DNA from: JBAYJT01 sp041664965
GTDB taxonomy: Bacteria > Pseudomonadota > Gammaproteobacteria > UBA9339
Reading direction: 5' to 3'
Assembly (NCBI GenBank): GCA_041664965.1
Contig: JBAYJT010000001.1
Coordinates: 6,682 to 70,681, forward strand
DNA: 64,000 nt
Shown here: positions 48,319 to 56,897 of the stretch, piece by piece
Layout of the letters: each line of letters begins with the position of its first letter
How positions within the stretch are numbered: position 1 is the stretch's first letter
The notes under the pieces: model-generated
What the model saw: only the letters and a program-made list of their open reading frames with translations
What the model was told of the DNA's origin: nothing
The model's database searches: none
Program-made: the position numbers and the translations under genes

Positions 48319-49311
48319 CTACGCTACGCCGCGGCAAGTCATTAGCTTCTGCTCCCACGCCCAGGCATGAGAAATAATCGTTTTCAAATCTGCAAATTTT
48401 GGCTTCCAGCCCAACTTCTTCTCCGCCTCTTTGGCATCCGCAACCAAAACAGCTGGATCACCAGCACGGCGCGGACTGAACTGCACTTTGATTTTTTTAC
48501 CTGTAACTTTTTCGGCAGCTTCAATAACTTCCAAAACTGAATAGCCATTGCCATTACCTAGATTATAAGCTGCGCTATCACCGCCTTTTAAAAGCGCTTC
48601 CAAAGCCAATAAATGCGCCTGGCACAAATCGCAAATATGTATGTAATCGCGAATGCAGGTGCCATCTTTAGTCGGATAATCCTTACCAAAAATTTTTATA
48701 TCATCTAAACGCCCGGAAGCAACCTGCAAAACAAGCGGAATTAAGTGCGTCTCTGGATCGTGCCATTCACCCAATCTTCCGAGTGGATCCGCTCCCGCTG
48801 CGTTAAAATAGCGTAAACTAACAGATTTTAAGTCGTAAGCTTTGTCATAATCAGATAAGATCTGCTCGAACATCCATTTAGATTGTCCATATGGATTAAT
48901 CGGATTTTTGGGATGTTTGGTATCAATTGGGGTATATTCTGGATCACCATAAACAGCAGCGCTGGAAGAAAAAATCAAGTTTTTAACTTTGTGATCCAGC
49001 ATCACATCCAGCAAATTTAGGCTATACGCTAAATTATTTTGGTAATATTTAGCCGGCTCTTCTACCGACTCTCCAACCCGAATAAAACCCGCAAAGTGCA
49101 TAACTGCAGAAAATTTGTATGTTTTAAAGAGAGCATTTAATGTAATTTTGTCGGCAATGTCTGCTACAACAAGCTCTGCGTCTAACACAAGGCTTTTGCG
49201 ACCCGTCGATAAATTATCTAAAACTACCGGATGGTACCCAGCTTCTTTGAGCGCATGTACCATGTGGGAACCTATGTAGCCAGCGCCACCTGTTACCAAA
49301 ATGTTTTTCAT
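48319..49311 (-). CDS. galE: UDP-glucose 4-epimerase
   Basis: Interconverts UDP-glucose and UDP-galactose for surface polysaccharides. From MKNILVTGGAGYIGSH the protein has 330 residues, the family length. The NAD loop GGAGYIGSH, FSSSAAVYGDP, the catalytic YGQSKWMFE and the RYFNAAGADPLGRLGE stretch are present. It is divergent from the arnA-like gene. An in-frame ATG 14 codons upstream lacks family similarity. Confidence 0.95.
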   Translation of the reverse strand: MKNILVTGGAGYIGSHMVHALKEAGYHPVVLDNLSTGRKSLVLDAELVVADIADKITLNALFKTYKFSAVMHFAGFIRVGESVEEPAKYYQNNLAYSLNLLDVMLDHKVKNLIFSSSAAVYGDPEYTPIDTKHPKNPINPYGQSKWMFEQILSDYDKAYDLKSVSLRYFNAAGADPLGRLGEWHDPETHLIPLVLQVASGRLDDIKIFGKDYPTKDGTCIRDYIHICDLCQAHLLALEALLKGGDSAAYNLGNGNGYSVLEVIEAAEKVTGKKIKVQFSPRRAGDPAVLVADAKEAEKKLGWKPKFADLKTIISHAWAWEQKLMTCRGVA

Positions 49312-49413
49312 AGTGTGCCGATTGTACAAGAAACTGTTCAAAAGCTCCACCAAATGCTATATTTGGCGCCCTAAATACTCCGCCTTTTGAAATTGCATCA
49401 ATTGGAGCAAACT

Positions 49414-50430
49414 ATGACTAAAAAAATCTTAATTCTTGGTATAAACGGCTTTATTGGCGCCTCTTTGGTACCACAAATCCTCTCCCAAACGGACTGGGAA
49501 ATCTATGGTATGGATCTACAAGAACATAAGCTTAAAAGCTCTTTGGGACATGCTAGATTGCATTTTACTCTAGGCGATGTTATTCAAAATCCAGACTGGG
49601 TAGAAGAACACATTAAAAAGTGCGATATCGTTTTGCCTTTAGTAGCTGTAGCAAATCCAGCCATTTACGTCACCGATCCACTCCGCGTTTTCGAATTAGA
49701 CTTTGTTTCTAACCTAAGCGTCTTGCGCCAATGTGTCCAATATGGCAAACGCATTATTTTCCCATCTACCTCCGAAGTCTATGGCATGAGCAAAGATGCC
49801 GTATTTAATGAAGAAACAAGTGAATTAACCCAAGGTCCAATCAACAAAGAAAGATGGATTTATTCCTGCTCCAAACAACTAATGGACCGCGTAATTTATG
49901 GCTATGGCTCGCGCGGCCAGCTGGCTTACACTCTATTTCGTCCATTCAATTGGATTGGACCACTACAAGATGATCCACATGACAAGGCCAGCAATACCTC
50001 GCGTGTTGTAACACAGTTCGTATGCAATATTATTTATGGAAGAGACTTACAATTAGTTGATGGTGGTGAACAAAAACGCTGCTTTACGCACATTAACGAT
50101 GGCATAGACGCTCTCATGAAAATTTTAATCAACAAAGACAACTCCGCTTCCAGCCATATTTTCAATATTGGCAATCCTAAAAATAACTTTTCCATTCGCG
50201 AATTAGCCGAAAAAATCCTCGCCTTAGCTCACAACTACCCCAAATATCGCGACAATGTAGCTAAAATCAAAATTGTAGACACAAGTTCTGGAACCTATTA
50301 CGGCAAAGGCTATCAAGATCTACAAAACCGCGTCCCATCTATTGAAAACGCCAAAAAATACCTGAACTGGGAACCAAAATATACCTTAGATGAAACCTTG
50401 AAAGATATTTTGGATTATCATTTAAGTTAA
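49414..50430 (+). CDS. ArnA dehydrogenase-like UDP-glucuronate decarboxylase
   Basis: Extended SDR enzyme of 338 residues, equivalent to the C-terminal half of ArnA, which oxidatively decarboxylates UDP-glucuronate to UDP-Ara4O for lipid A modification. LGINGFIGASLVPQIL is the NAD loop, FPSTSEVYGMSKD and YSCSKQLMDRVIYGYG hold the active site, and TLFRPFNWIGPLQDD is characteristic of ArnA. The N-terminal formyltransferase half of ArnA is missing. GGAG precedes the ATG. It links functionally with arnD at 32932. Confidence 0.9.
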   Translation: MTKKILILGINGFIGASLVPQILSQTDWEIYGMDLQEHKLKSSLGHARLHFTLGDVIQNPDWVEEHIKKCDIVLPLVAVANPAIYVTDPLRVFELDFVSNLSVLRQCVQYGKRIIFPSTSEVYGMSKDAVFNEETSELTQGPINKERWIYSCSKQLMDRVIYGYGSRGQLAYTLFRPFNWIGPLQDDPHDKASNTSRVVTQFVCNIIYGRDLQLVDGGEQKRCFTHINDGIDALMKILINKDNSASSHIFNIGNPKNNFSIRELAEKILALAHNYPKYRDNVAKIKIVDTSSGTYYGKGYQDLQNRVPSIENAKKYLNWEPKYTLDETLKDILDYHLS

Positions 50431-50541
50431 CCACTACCCAATGATTAATCATTCACGCTAGACACCGCAAATTATGCCCAGTTATACTTCGTGGTAAAAT
50501 TGCCTTTACTTTAAATTTTCACTTAAAAGAGAGATTAAATT

Positions 50542-51123
50542 ATGCAACATTCTTCAGCCGTTACTATAAGTAAACTCCCTGCAGATTTAGAAAATGACAT
50601 AAAGCATTCTCCTGTGTTTGACTCACAACAAACCCAAGTTTTTTGGAGCTTAAGACAGCACATGCAGTTATTAAATCAAAATGTAACCGGCCCAGTGTTC
50701 TCAGCTGCCTTTAAAAAACTTCCTTTTTTTGGTTTATTGAAAAATTTACACGATTTACCAACAGAGAGAGATATGAACTCCCCTGCTTTGGACTTAGCTG
50801 CAAAGATATATTGGTATTCCATTGCCCACAGCGAAGAATTTCAACAAAACACCGCACAATTTAAGGAAATATTACAAAAAACACAAGTCCCTTATAACCC
50901 TGCTAACGTCATCGCATTGACCGCCTTGTTATTAGAGTTTTATGAAATATCGTTACATCCAGAAAAATTAGCCCCTCTACCAAAATCTAACGCCCATCTT
51001 AATATACGTTATACAATATTTGGGGGCTCACCTTCACGCACAACAGTGAATACAAGTCCCCAATCACCTGGGAAACAACACTCAACAAATACCCTTCCAA
51101 CCGAACCTAGCTTAAAAAAATAA
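50542..51123 (+). CDS. Orphan protein with Ser/Pro-rich tail
   Basis: Unrecognised protein of 193 residues with no membrane segment and no signal peptide. A helical body contains TALLLEFYEISLHPEKLAPL. The C-terminal 40 residues are rich in Ser, Thr, Pro, Asn and Lys (SPSRTTVNTSPQSPGKQHST). GAGAG precedes the ATG. Monocistronic, converging with fba. The design of folded body plus flexible polar tail repeats that of the orphan at 9975-10646. Confidence 0.65.
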   Translation: MQHSSAVTISKLPADLENDIKHSPVFDSQQTQVFWSLRQHMQLLNQNVTGPVFSAAFKKLPFFGLLKNLHDLPTERDMNSPALDLAAKIYWYSIAHSEEFQQNTAQFKEILQKTQVPYNPANVIALTALLLEFYEISLHPEKLAPLPKSNAHLNIRYTIFGGSPSRTTVNTSPQSPGKQHSTNTLPTEPSLKK

Positions 51124-51130
51124 AGTTAAG

Positions 51131-52159
51131 CTACTTGATTTTGGTTGTTTCCATCGCCACTTGATATTTGCCTAGGACAGCAAGGCTATTTAACTCGGCT
51201 CTTTTTATAAAAGCCTGCTGCGCTTTGATAACATTCTCCGGTTTACCAGCCCAGGCGGTTAATGCATATTCTTGCAAAGCACGAGCATAGGAAAAGCTCA
51301 AATTCCAGGGTTTATTTGGCTTTAATACATTCATTGCATTGAGATGCGCCGTAGCATCTTCTGGAGTTTGTCCACCAGATAAGAAATTTATGGATGGCAC
51401 TGCTGCAGGAACGGTTTCTAATAAGACACGTAAAGTAGCTTCTGCAACCTCATCCACGCTGGCTTGCTTCGCACATTGTTTTCCTGAAATAACCATACTC
51501 GGCTTTAAAAGCATATATTCCAAAATGACTTTATGCCTATTTAAGGCGTGAAATACTGAATGCAACACAGAATGACTCACTTCAGCCGAACGCGAAATAG
51601 TATGGTCGCCATCAATTAATACTTCTGGTTCTACTATAGGAACAATATCTAAATTTTGACAAATCGCCGCATAGCGCGCCAGAACTTCAGCGTTGGATTT
51701 AATTGCAACGCGACTTGGGTTTTGCGGCGTTATAGAAATTACTGCGCGCCACTTAGCAAAACGCGCTCCTGCCTGCTTATGCTTTTCCAAAAGCTTTGCT
51801 AAACCATCTAAACCTTCTGTGATACTGTCTCCATCAAAATTAGGTAACGGCAAAAAGCCTTTATCCACTTTAATTCCTGACACAATACCTTGCTCTTTTA
51901 GAAAATCAGGAAATAATTTACCAGCAAGATTTTTTTGATACAAAGTTTCTTCAAATAAGATAACTCCACTTATATACTGAGCTATATCGGGGGTTGTTAA
52001 TAGCATATCCCGATAAGCTCGGCGGTTTTCTTCAGTAGAAGCTACTTTCACTGCAGCAAAACGTTTTTTTATAGTATTCTCGCTTTCATCTGCAGCCAAA
52101 ATACCTTTACCAGAGGCTGTCAAAGCCGCAATTGTAGAAATAAGTATTTTTTTATCCAT
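51131..52159 (-). CDS. fba: Fructose-bisphosphate aldolase, class I
   Basis: Cleaves fructose 1,6-bisphosphate by a Schiff-base mechanism. The 342 residues are like the animal-type class I enzyme. GKGILAADESENTIKKRF opens the barrel, FAKWRAVI and VEPEVLIDGDH hold active-site residues, and the Schiff-base Lys is in LEYMLLKPSM. LSGGQTPEDATAHLNAM closes the phosphate site. Class I enzymes need no metal, unlike the class II enzyme usual in gammaproteobacteria. It pairs functionally with the PPi-type phosphofructokinase. Confidence 0.95.
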   Translation of the reverse strand: MDKKILISTIAALTASGKGILAADESENTIKKRFAAVKVASTEENRRAYRDMLLTTPDIAQYISGVILFEETLYQKNLAGKLFPDFLKEQGIVSGIKVDKGFLPLPNFDGDSITEGLDGLAKLLEKHKQAGARFAKWRAVISITPQNPSRVAIKSNAEVLARYAAICQNLDIVPIVEPEVLIDGDHTISRSAEVSHSVLHSVFHALNRHKVILEYMLLKPSMVISGKQCAKQASVDEVAEATLRVLLETVPAAVPSINFLSGGQTPEDATAHLNAMNVLKPNKPWNLSFSYARALQEYALTAWAGKPENVIKAQQAFIKRAELNSLAVLGKYQVAMETTKIK

Positions 52160-52196
52160 AAAACTCTCCTATTTATCTAAAAATTTATTAGGAATC

Positions 52197-52273
52197 TGGC
52201 GCGCTCGACTGGATTCGAACCAGCGACCTTTGGCTTCGGAGGCCAATACTCTATCCAACTGAGCTACGAGCGC
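52197..52273 (-). tRNA. tRNA-Arg (CCG), CCA encoded
   Basis: Seventy-seven bases on the minus strand fold as a cloverleaf: acceptor GCGCTCG/CGAGCGC, D-arm GCTCAGTTGGATAGAGT, anticodon arm TTGGC-CTCCGAA-GCCAA with anticodon CCG, T-arm GCTGG-TTCGAAT-CCAGT, discriminator G and CCA. Lies between fba and the divergent tpx-phhB gene. Confidence 0.96.
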
Positions 52274-52309
52274 TTAATAGAACTAGCTACGCATTAGTAT
52301 ATAGGTTTT

Positions 52310-52338
52310 TTGCAAAAAATATAATTAACGCTTATAAT
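52310..52338 (+). promoter_or_regulatory. Promoter of the tpx-phhB/sodB operon
   Basis: TTGCAA at 52310-52315 and a perfect TATAAT at 52333-52338 with 17-base spacing, 37 bases before the ATG. An inverted repeat TGATAA (52343-52348) / TTATCA (52357-52362) lies just downstream, between promoter and ribosome binding site, and could be a repressor site. Confidence 0.7.
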
Positions 52339-52375
52339 GCTATGATAATCATGATGTTATCAAAGGAGATGAAAT

Positions 52376-53230
52376 ATGATTTCTAAAAAGGTATTTTTAA
52401 AAGGAAAACCGGTGACGCTAATCGGAAGAGCAATAAAAACCGGGATGCCCGCCCCTCAATTCACCTTGGTAGACGACAGCTTTAATAATATAACCCTCGC
52501 TAACTTTCCTGGAAAAATAAAAATCATCACATCTTTTCTATCTTTAGACACCCCCGTTTGTGATCTACAAGTTAAAGAATTTAACAAAGAGGCATCTGGG
52601 TTTTCTCCAGATGTCGTTGTAATAGGAGTTAGTAAAGATTTGCCTTTTGCGCAACACAGATTTTGTTCTAGTAATAATATACAAAACGCTAAAGTTTTTT
52701 CTGATTATCGCAATTCATCTTTCGGAATTAACTACGGTTTACTAATCAAAGAAAATAATTTACTCGCCCGAGCTGTGATCATCTTAGATAAAAATGACAT
52801 TGTTAGATATGCACAAATAGTTGAAGAATTAACAACCCCTCCTGATTACAAAGAAACATTGGCAAAGCTTAATGAAATCATTAACGCCCCAACGCTTCCT
52901 AAGGGCGATGATAATTTAGGGAAATGTTTAGCTTGCGAAGCATTCGCTACCCCGCTTTCAGCCGTACAAGTTGAAAAATTGATCACCGAAATCACTGGCT
53001 GGGAGTTGGTAGATGGAAAAAAAATAGTTAAGGAACTTAAGTTTAAAGATTTTATTGAAGCTAAATATTGCCTAGATTTGCTTTCAATAATCGCCGAAGA
53101 ACAAGGACATCACCCAAACTTTAGTCTTATCTATAACAAGCTAAAAATATCTCTTACAACTCACACTGCCGGAGGACTAACTACTAATGATTTCACCATG
53201 GCAAAAATAATCGACGAAGTTATTAATTAA
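52376..53230 (+). CDS. Thiol peroxidase fused to pterin-4a-carbinolamine dehydratase
   Basis: Fusion of two known enzymes in 284 residues. Residues 1 to about 168 are thiol peroxidase Tpx: FTLVDDSFNNITLANFPGK, the peroxidatic Cys in SLDTPVCDLQVKEF near 62, and the resolving Cys in AQHRFCSSNNI near 98. Residues about 185-284 are a PhhB/DCoH domain: CEAFATPLSAVQVEKLI, GWELVDGKKIVKELKFKDF and the catalytic EEQGHHPNF near 243. The frame is continuous with no stop in the linker. AAGGAG precedes the ATG. sodB follows after 12 bases, so the unit defends against oxidants. The role of the dehydratase part is unknown. Confidence 0.9.
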   Translation: MISKKVFLKGKPVTLIGRAIKTGMPAPQFTLVDDSFNNITLANFPGKIKIITSFLSLDTPVCDLQVKEFNKEASGFSPDVVVIGVSKDLPFAQHRFCSSNNIQNAKVFSDYRNSSFGINYGLLIKENNLLARAVIILDKNDIVRYAQIVEELTTPPDYKETLAKLNEIINAPTLPKGDDNLGKCLACEAFATPLSAVQVEKLITEITGWELVDGKKIVKELKFKDFIEAKYCLDLLSIIAEEQGHHPNFSLIYNKLKISLTTHTAGGLTTNDFTMAKIIDEVIN

Positions 53231-53242
53231 CCTGGAGGTCTT

Positions 53243-53824
53243 ATGACATTTGAATTACCCAAATTACCCTTTCCCAAAGGAGCATTAGCCCCTTATATAT
53301 CCGAAGAAACCATAGAATACCATTATGGCAAACATCATCAAGCGTATATTACTAATCTTAATAAATTGATTATCGACACAGAATTCGAAAAAAAAGACTT
53401 ACCTAATATAATCAAAACTTCTTCTAAAACAATTTTTAATAACGCAGCACAAGCTTGGAATCATGCTTTTTATTGGAATTGCCTACAGCCCAACACTAAC
53501 GAAAATATTCCACCATCACTCGCGGCTGCTCTCGTAAAAACCTTTGGTTCTTTTGAAAAATTCAAAGAAGAATTCACCAAATCCGCTCTAAGCCTCTTTG
53601 GTTCAGGATGGACTTGGCTGGTTAAAGATAGAAATGGCTTACTGACAATCATGAATACCAGCAATGCCGAAACACCTATTACTACCGACAACACCCCTTT
53701 ATTAACTTGTGATGTCTGGGAGCATGCATACTATATAGATTACAGAAATGCACGCGCACAATATTTGGAAAATTTCTGGAAAGTAGTTAATTGGCAATTT
53801 GTTGATAAGAATTTCTCTGTATAA
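53243..53824 (+). CDS. sodB: Superoxide dismutase, iron type
   Basis: Converts superoxide to oxygen and peroxide. The 193 residues match FeSOD. Metal ligands are in EYHYGKHHQAYITNL, NNAAQAWNHAFYW and CDVWEHAYYIDYRN. AQAWNHAFYWNCL and FGSGWTWLVK favour iron. GGAGG stands before the ATG and the gene follows the peroxidase fusion by 12 bases. Together they remove superoxide and the peroxide made from it. Confidence 0.96.
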   Translation: MTFELPKLPFPKGALAPYISEETIEYHYGKHHQAYITNLNKLIIDTEFEKKDLPNIIKTSSKTIFNNAAQAWNHAFYWNCLQPNTNENIPPSLAAALVKTFGSFEKFKEEFTKSALSLFGSGWTWLVKDRNGLLTIMNTSNAETPITTDNTPLLTCDVWEHAYYIDYRNARAQYLENFWKVVNWQFVDKNFSV

Positions 53825-53830
53825 AACATA

Positions 53831-55900
53831 TTACTCAGAAGATTCAATCAATAAAATATCCCCATTCCATTGCAAATTGCGCATCGCCTCCGGTTGGCTT
53901 TCAGCAGGCAATGTTATTTTTCGCCAACGTAAACTCTTAACATATGGCGCTAGTTCTTGTACTGCCCCCACAAATGTAATAGGCGTATGGTTATGCTTTT
54001 TAATATTTATCAGTTTATCTGGCGGTTGGTAATAATCTATCACCCCAACCCATAAACGCTTCGTAGAACCATTTAAAACAACATTAGCGTCCCAAAGCCG
54101 CATGAGAAGAATTGGCTTGCCGGGGCCAAGGTTCTTGGTCAAAAGCAAAGCCTCAGGGTGATTATTGTAAAGCTGCGTTAAAATAGGCAAGCGCTGGTCT
54201 GTAGTAGATTTTAAAGTTAACCTACGCACAATTTCTTGCAAATTAAAATGGGCCTGATAACTTTGCCATCCGCGGGAAACCAAGAAATTTTCTATGTTGC
54301 TTAGGTCGCCCCCAACCCATTGGATATTAAATGCGTTCACTGGATGCCCTAAGCGATCCGTACGATACAGTGGAACGTTACTGGCTATAGCTTTTGAAAC
54401 TTGGGCACGCCAGGTTTTTAAATCCACATTTTGCATCGGCGCATAAGGAGAATAAAAATCATTCAATTGATGCCTAAAAGTGTGTAAGGCATGAATAGTA
54501 AGAACACTAAGTACAATAATACTAGCAGCTAAAGCGGTTTGCCCTGGCGAAACTTGTCCAACTGGGCGCCGCCTGTAGGATATAGTCACTAACATTACAG
54601 CACTTAAACCTAGGAAAATACCACCTAAAACGTCGGTAAGCCAATGTGCACCAAGATAAAGACGAGATAAAGCAACAACAAAAACCATACAAGAAACTAT
54701 GGTGTAAGGAACCCAGCGATAATTTTTCATTTCTCGCGCTATAACAGAAGCCATAAAACCATAAATAGTCACTGCAGCTAGCACATGCCCACTAGGGAAA
54801 GAGTAATCCTGCATCTCTAACCACAAACCATTCGGCCTTGCGACATGAGTAAAATTCTTAATTAAAGTTCCACTATAACAAAAACCTAAAATCAAAACGG
54901 CATGTAAACAAACATACCAATAACGCCTCCACGCTAACCAAGCTATAAAGCACACTTGAGCAAGCAGAAGCGCTTTGGTTTCACCTAAGAAAGTAAAGGC
55001 TAACATGATGCGATCGCCAGTTGGCGTACGCAAACTATGCAACAGATGGTAAAGTGGCTGATTGTAAGCAGTTAAAGTACCGTTTTGCATCACGCTAACT
55101 ATAATTAAGCCAAATATAATCAATGTTAGTAGCGAACAAACTAATAGGGTCAACTGCTGATGGTGACTTGGGTCGCTTGGATCGGCTAAAAGATCCAATA
55201 ACCAACGCATAGAATGTTTTTTGCGCAGTCTATGCCACAAAAACTCAATATAACGATCGCAAAGGCGTGTAATATGTTTTACAAAATGTTGTGCCAGCCA
55301 CACAAGTCCCCAAAGAACAACAATAAATAGCATAGCCCAAAGCAAAAACTTAGTCGCGACTTTTGGGGGCAATTCTAACGCTAGGGCTCCAAGTAAAACC
55401 CCAGGCGTCATGTAAGCAACAGCCCAAAGAGAAGCCGAGGGTATTGCCGCTAATAAAAAGCGTCCAGTAGGCATTTTCAACATACCAGCGACCATAGGAA
55501 TCATCGATCGCATAGGACCGAAAAAACGCCCTATAATAACGCTTTTTCCTCCATGATCGGCAAAAAACTTCTCCCCATGAGCCAGCATTTGTGGATATCG
55601 ACTAAACGGCCACATACGATGCAACCTTCCCTTAAAATATAGTCCTAAAACATAGCTGATATAATCACCTAAAATCGCACCACAAATAGCCCAAATATAG
55701 TTACTAGCAATAGAAATCACACCAGATCCCATAAGAACACCTATGGCGGTCATAGTGATAGAACCAGGCACAATAACGCCAATAACGGCCATAGCTTCGC
55801 AAAACACGACAAAAAAAGTGATTATGCCCGCCCAGTGCGGATGCAAGTGAAAAAAGTCGATTATAGGTTGTATACTTATGTGGAATATTTCTAGTGGCAT
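53831..55900 (-). CDS. DedA-PAP2-LssY three-domain membrane protein
   Basis: Integral membrane protein of 689 residues from MPLEIFHISIQ. The N-terminal 200 residues are DedA/SNARE-assoc (VIVPGSITMTAIGVLMGSGV, GRFFGPMRSMIPMVAGML). The middle is a PAP2 lipid phosphatase with all three motifs: KNFTHVARP, SFPSGHVLAA and LSRLYLGAHWLTDVLGG. The last 220 residues are LssY_C-like (SNIENFLVSRGWQSYQAHFN). Legionella LssY has this architecture. The likely role is dephosphorylating and flipping polyprenyl or phospholipids. Converges with sodB, six bases apart. Confidence 0.9.
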   Translation of the reverse strand: MPLEIFHISIQPIIDFFHLHPHWAGIITFFVVFCEAMAVIGVIVPGSITMTAIGVLMGSGVISIASNYIWAICGAILGDYISYVLGLYFKGRLHRMWPFSRYPQMLAHGEKFFADHGGKSVIIGRFFGPMRSMIPMVAGMLKMPTGRFLLAAIPSASLWAVAYMTPGVLLGALALELPPKVATKFLLWAMLFIVVLWGLVWLAQHFVKHITRLCDRYIEFLWHRLRKKHSMRWLLDLLADPSDPSHHQQLTLLVCSLLTLIIFGLIIVSVMQNGTLTAYNQPLYHLLHSLRTPTGDRIMLAFTFLGETKALLLAQVCFIAWLAWRRYWYVCLHAVLILGFCYSGTLIKNFTHVARPNGLWLEMQDYSFPSGHVLAAVTIYGFMASVIAREMKNYRWVPYTIVSCMVFVVALSRLYLGAHWLTDVLGGIFLGLSAVMLVTISYRRRPVGQVSPGQTALAASIIVLSVLTIHALHTFRHQLNDFYSPYAPMQNVDLKTWRAQVSKAIASNVPLYRTDRLGHPVNAFNIQWVGGDLSNIENFLVSRGWQSYQAHFNLQEIVRRLTLKSTTDQRLPILTQLYNNHPEALLLTKNLGPGKPILLMRLWDANVVLNGSTKRLWVGVIDYYQPPDKLINIKKHNHTPITFVGAVQELAPYVKSLRWRKITLPAESQPEAMRNLQWNGDILLIESSE

Positions 55901-56036
55901 ATCATCACCCCGGCTTGTAATACCCTTTAAGACATAAAACAAAGGGCACATTATAACCGAAAATGTGAGTTACGACCAATCATCTAAAAAAGGATAGTGT
56001 GTCTCGGGTTGGTATTTAGATAGTGAATATTTACCC

Positions 56037-56747
56037 TTATATTGAAAAGGATTTTACATAGATTATTAAACCATTCCATAAGGTTTTATCTAACTTTTCA
56101 TCATAATCAATACGATATTCTATATATTTATAATCAAAATTTTCTTGTGATAACTCAGTTTCAATGGATGTTGAGTATTTATTAACTTCAACTTCATGAT
56201 TTCCATTCTTTATAAAAAAACTGCAGAATTCTTGTACTTGTGGATTAATTTCAAAAATAATATTAACTATTTTTGCAATCTTAGGAAGAAAATAAAGATT
56301 TACTCTGTGATATTTATTTGAATCCGGGGGTAGACATTCGGACACACATCGTTTCCCTTTTGGTAGATTATATTCAAATAATGATTTATCATATCTAAAT
56401 CGTCCTTCAGCCATCCTAAAAACATCATCATCAAGTAGCTTCTCAATAAAATCTCTTGGACACAATCCCTTTTTTAAGATATCTACCGCCGTAAGTTCGT
56501 TTTTATTTTTTCCATCTTTAGTTTTTTGTGGTATAAGTTTTTCTTTTATAATTGAAAATAACCAAAGGACAATAGCTGCCCCTAAGAATATTGATAAAGG
56601 CTTCCCTAATGTATTAACTAGAGGGCTAAAGTAGCCAAAAATACCGCCTAACATACTACTTCCCCCAATCCATACCCAAAACAAATGAATGTTTGTAATG
56701 AAAGAGAAGAGTGTATTTGTTTTTTCTGTTTTGTTAATAAATGACAT
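56037..56747 (-). CDS. Unknown protein with two N-terminal membrane helices
   Basis: No family recognised. The 236 residues have two hydrophobic helices at about 17-42 (IHLFWVWIGGSSMLGGIFGY) and 48-66 (LGKPLSIFLGAAIVLWLFS). A charged cytoplasmic part of about 165 residues follows, with Lys/Asp-rich stretches and YKYIEYRIDYDEKLDKTLWN near the end. The gene is visibly AT-richer than its neighbours. It lies 150 bases downstream of an AAA ATPase on the same strand, with a hairpin between them. A membrane effector partnered to that ATPase is possible but unproven. Confidence 0.65.
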   Translation of the reverse strand: MSFINKTEKTNTLFSFITNIHLFWVWIGGSSMLGGIFGYFSPLVNTLGKPLSIFLGAAIVLWLFSIIKEKLIPQKTKDGKNKNELTAVDILKKGLCPRDFIEKLLDDDVFRMAEGRFRYDKSLFEYNLPKGKRCVSECLPPDSNKYHRVNLYFLPKIAKIVNIIFEINPQVQEFCSFFIKNGNHEVEVNKYSTSIETELSQENFDYKYIEYRIDYDEKLDKTLWNGLIIYVKSFSI

Positions 56748-56857
56748 GATGCCCCCAAGGATTGATTTCCGGAAAAATGTATATTAGCTTTTATAAAAAG
56801 ACAAACGGGACATATTTTTGCGTTAATATGTTATGAGCATAACTATAATTTCCAAAC

Positions 56858-56892
56858 TGGGACACTAACAAAAAAGAGTGGTGTCTCAGTTG
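56858..56892. other. Hairpin between the ATPase and membrane-protein genes
   Basis: AACTGGGACAC and GTGTCTCAGTT pair over 11 bases with one mismatch; the loop is A-rich on the plus strand. It lies directly after the ATPase stop codon. It may be a transcript 3' end or an element border. Confidence 0.5.
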
Positions 56893-56897
56893 TTTAT

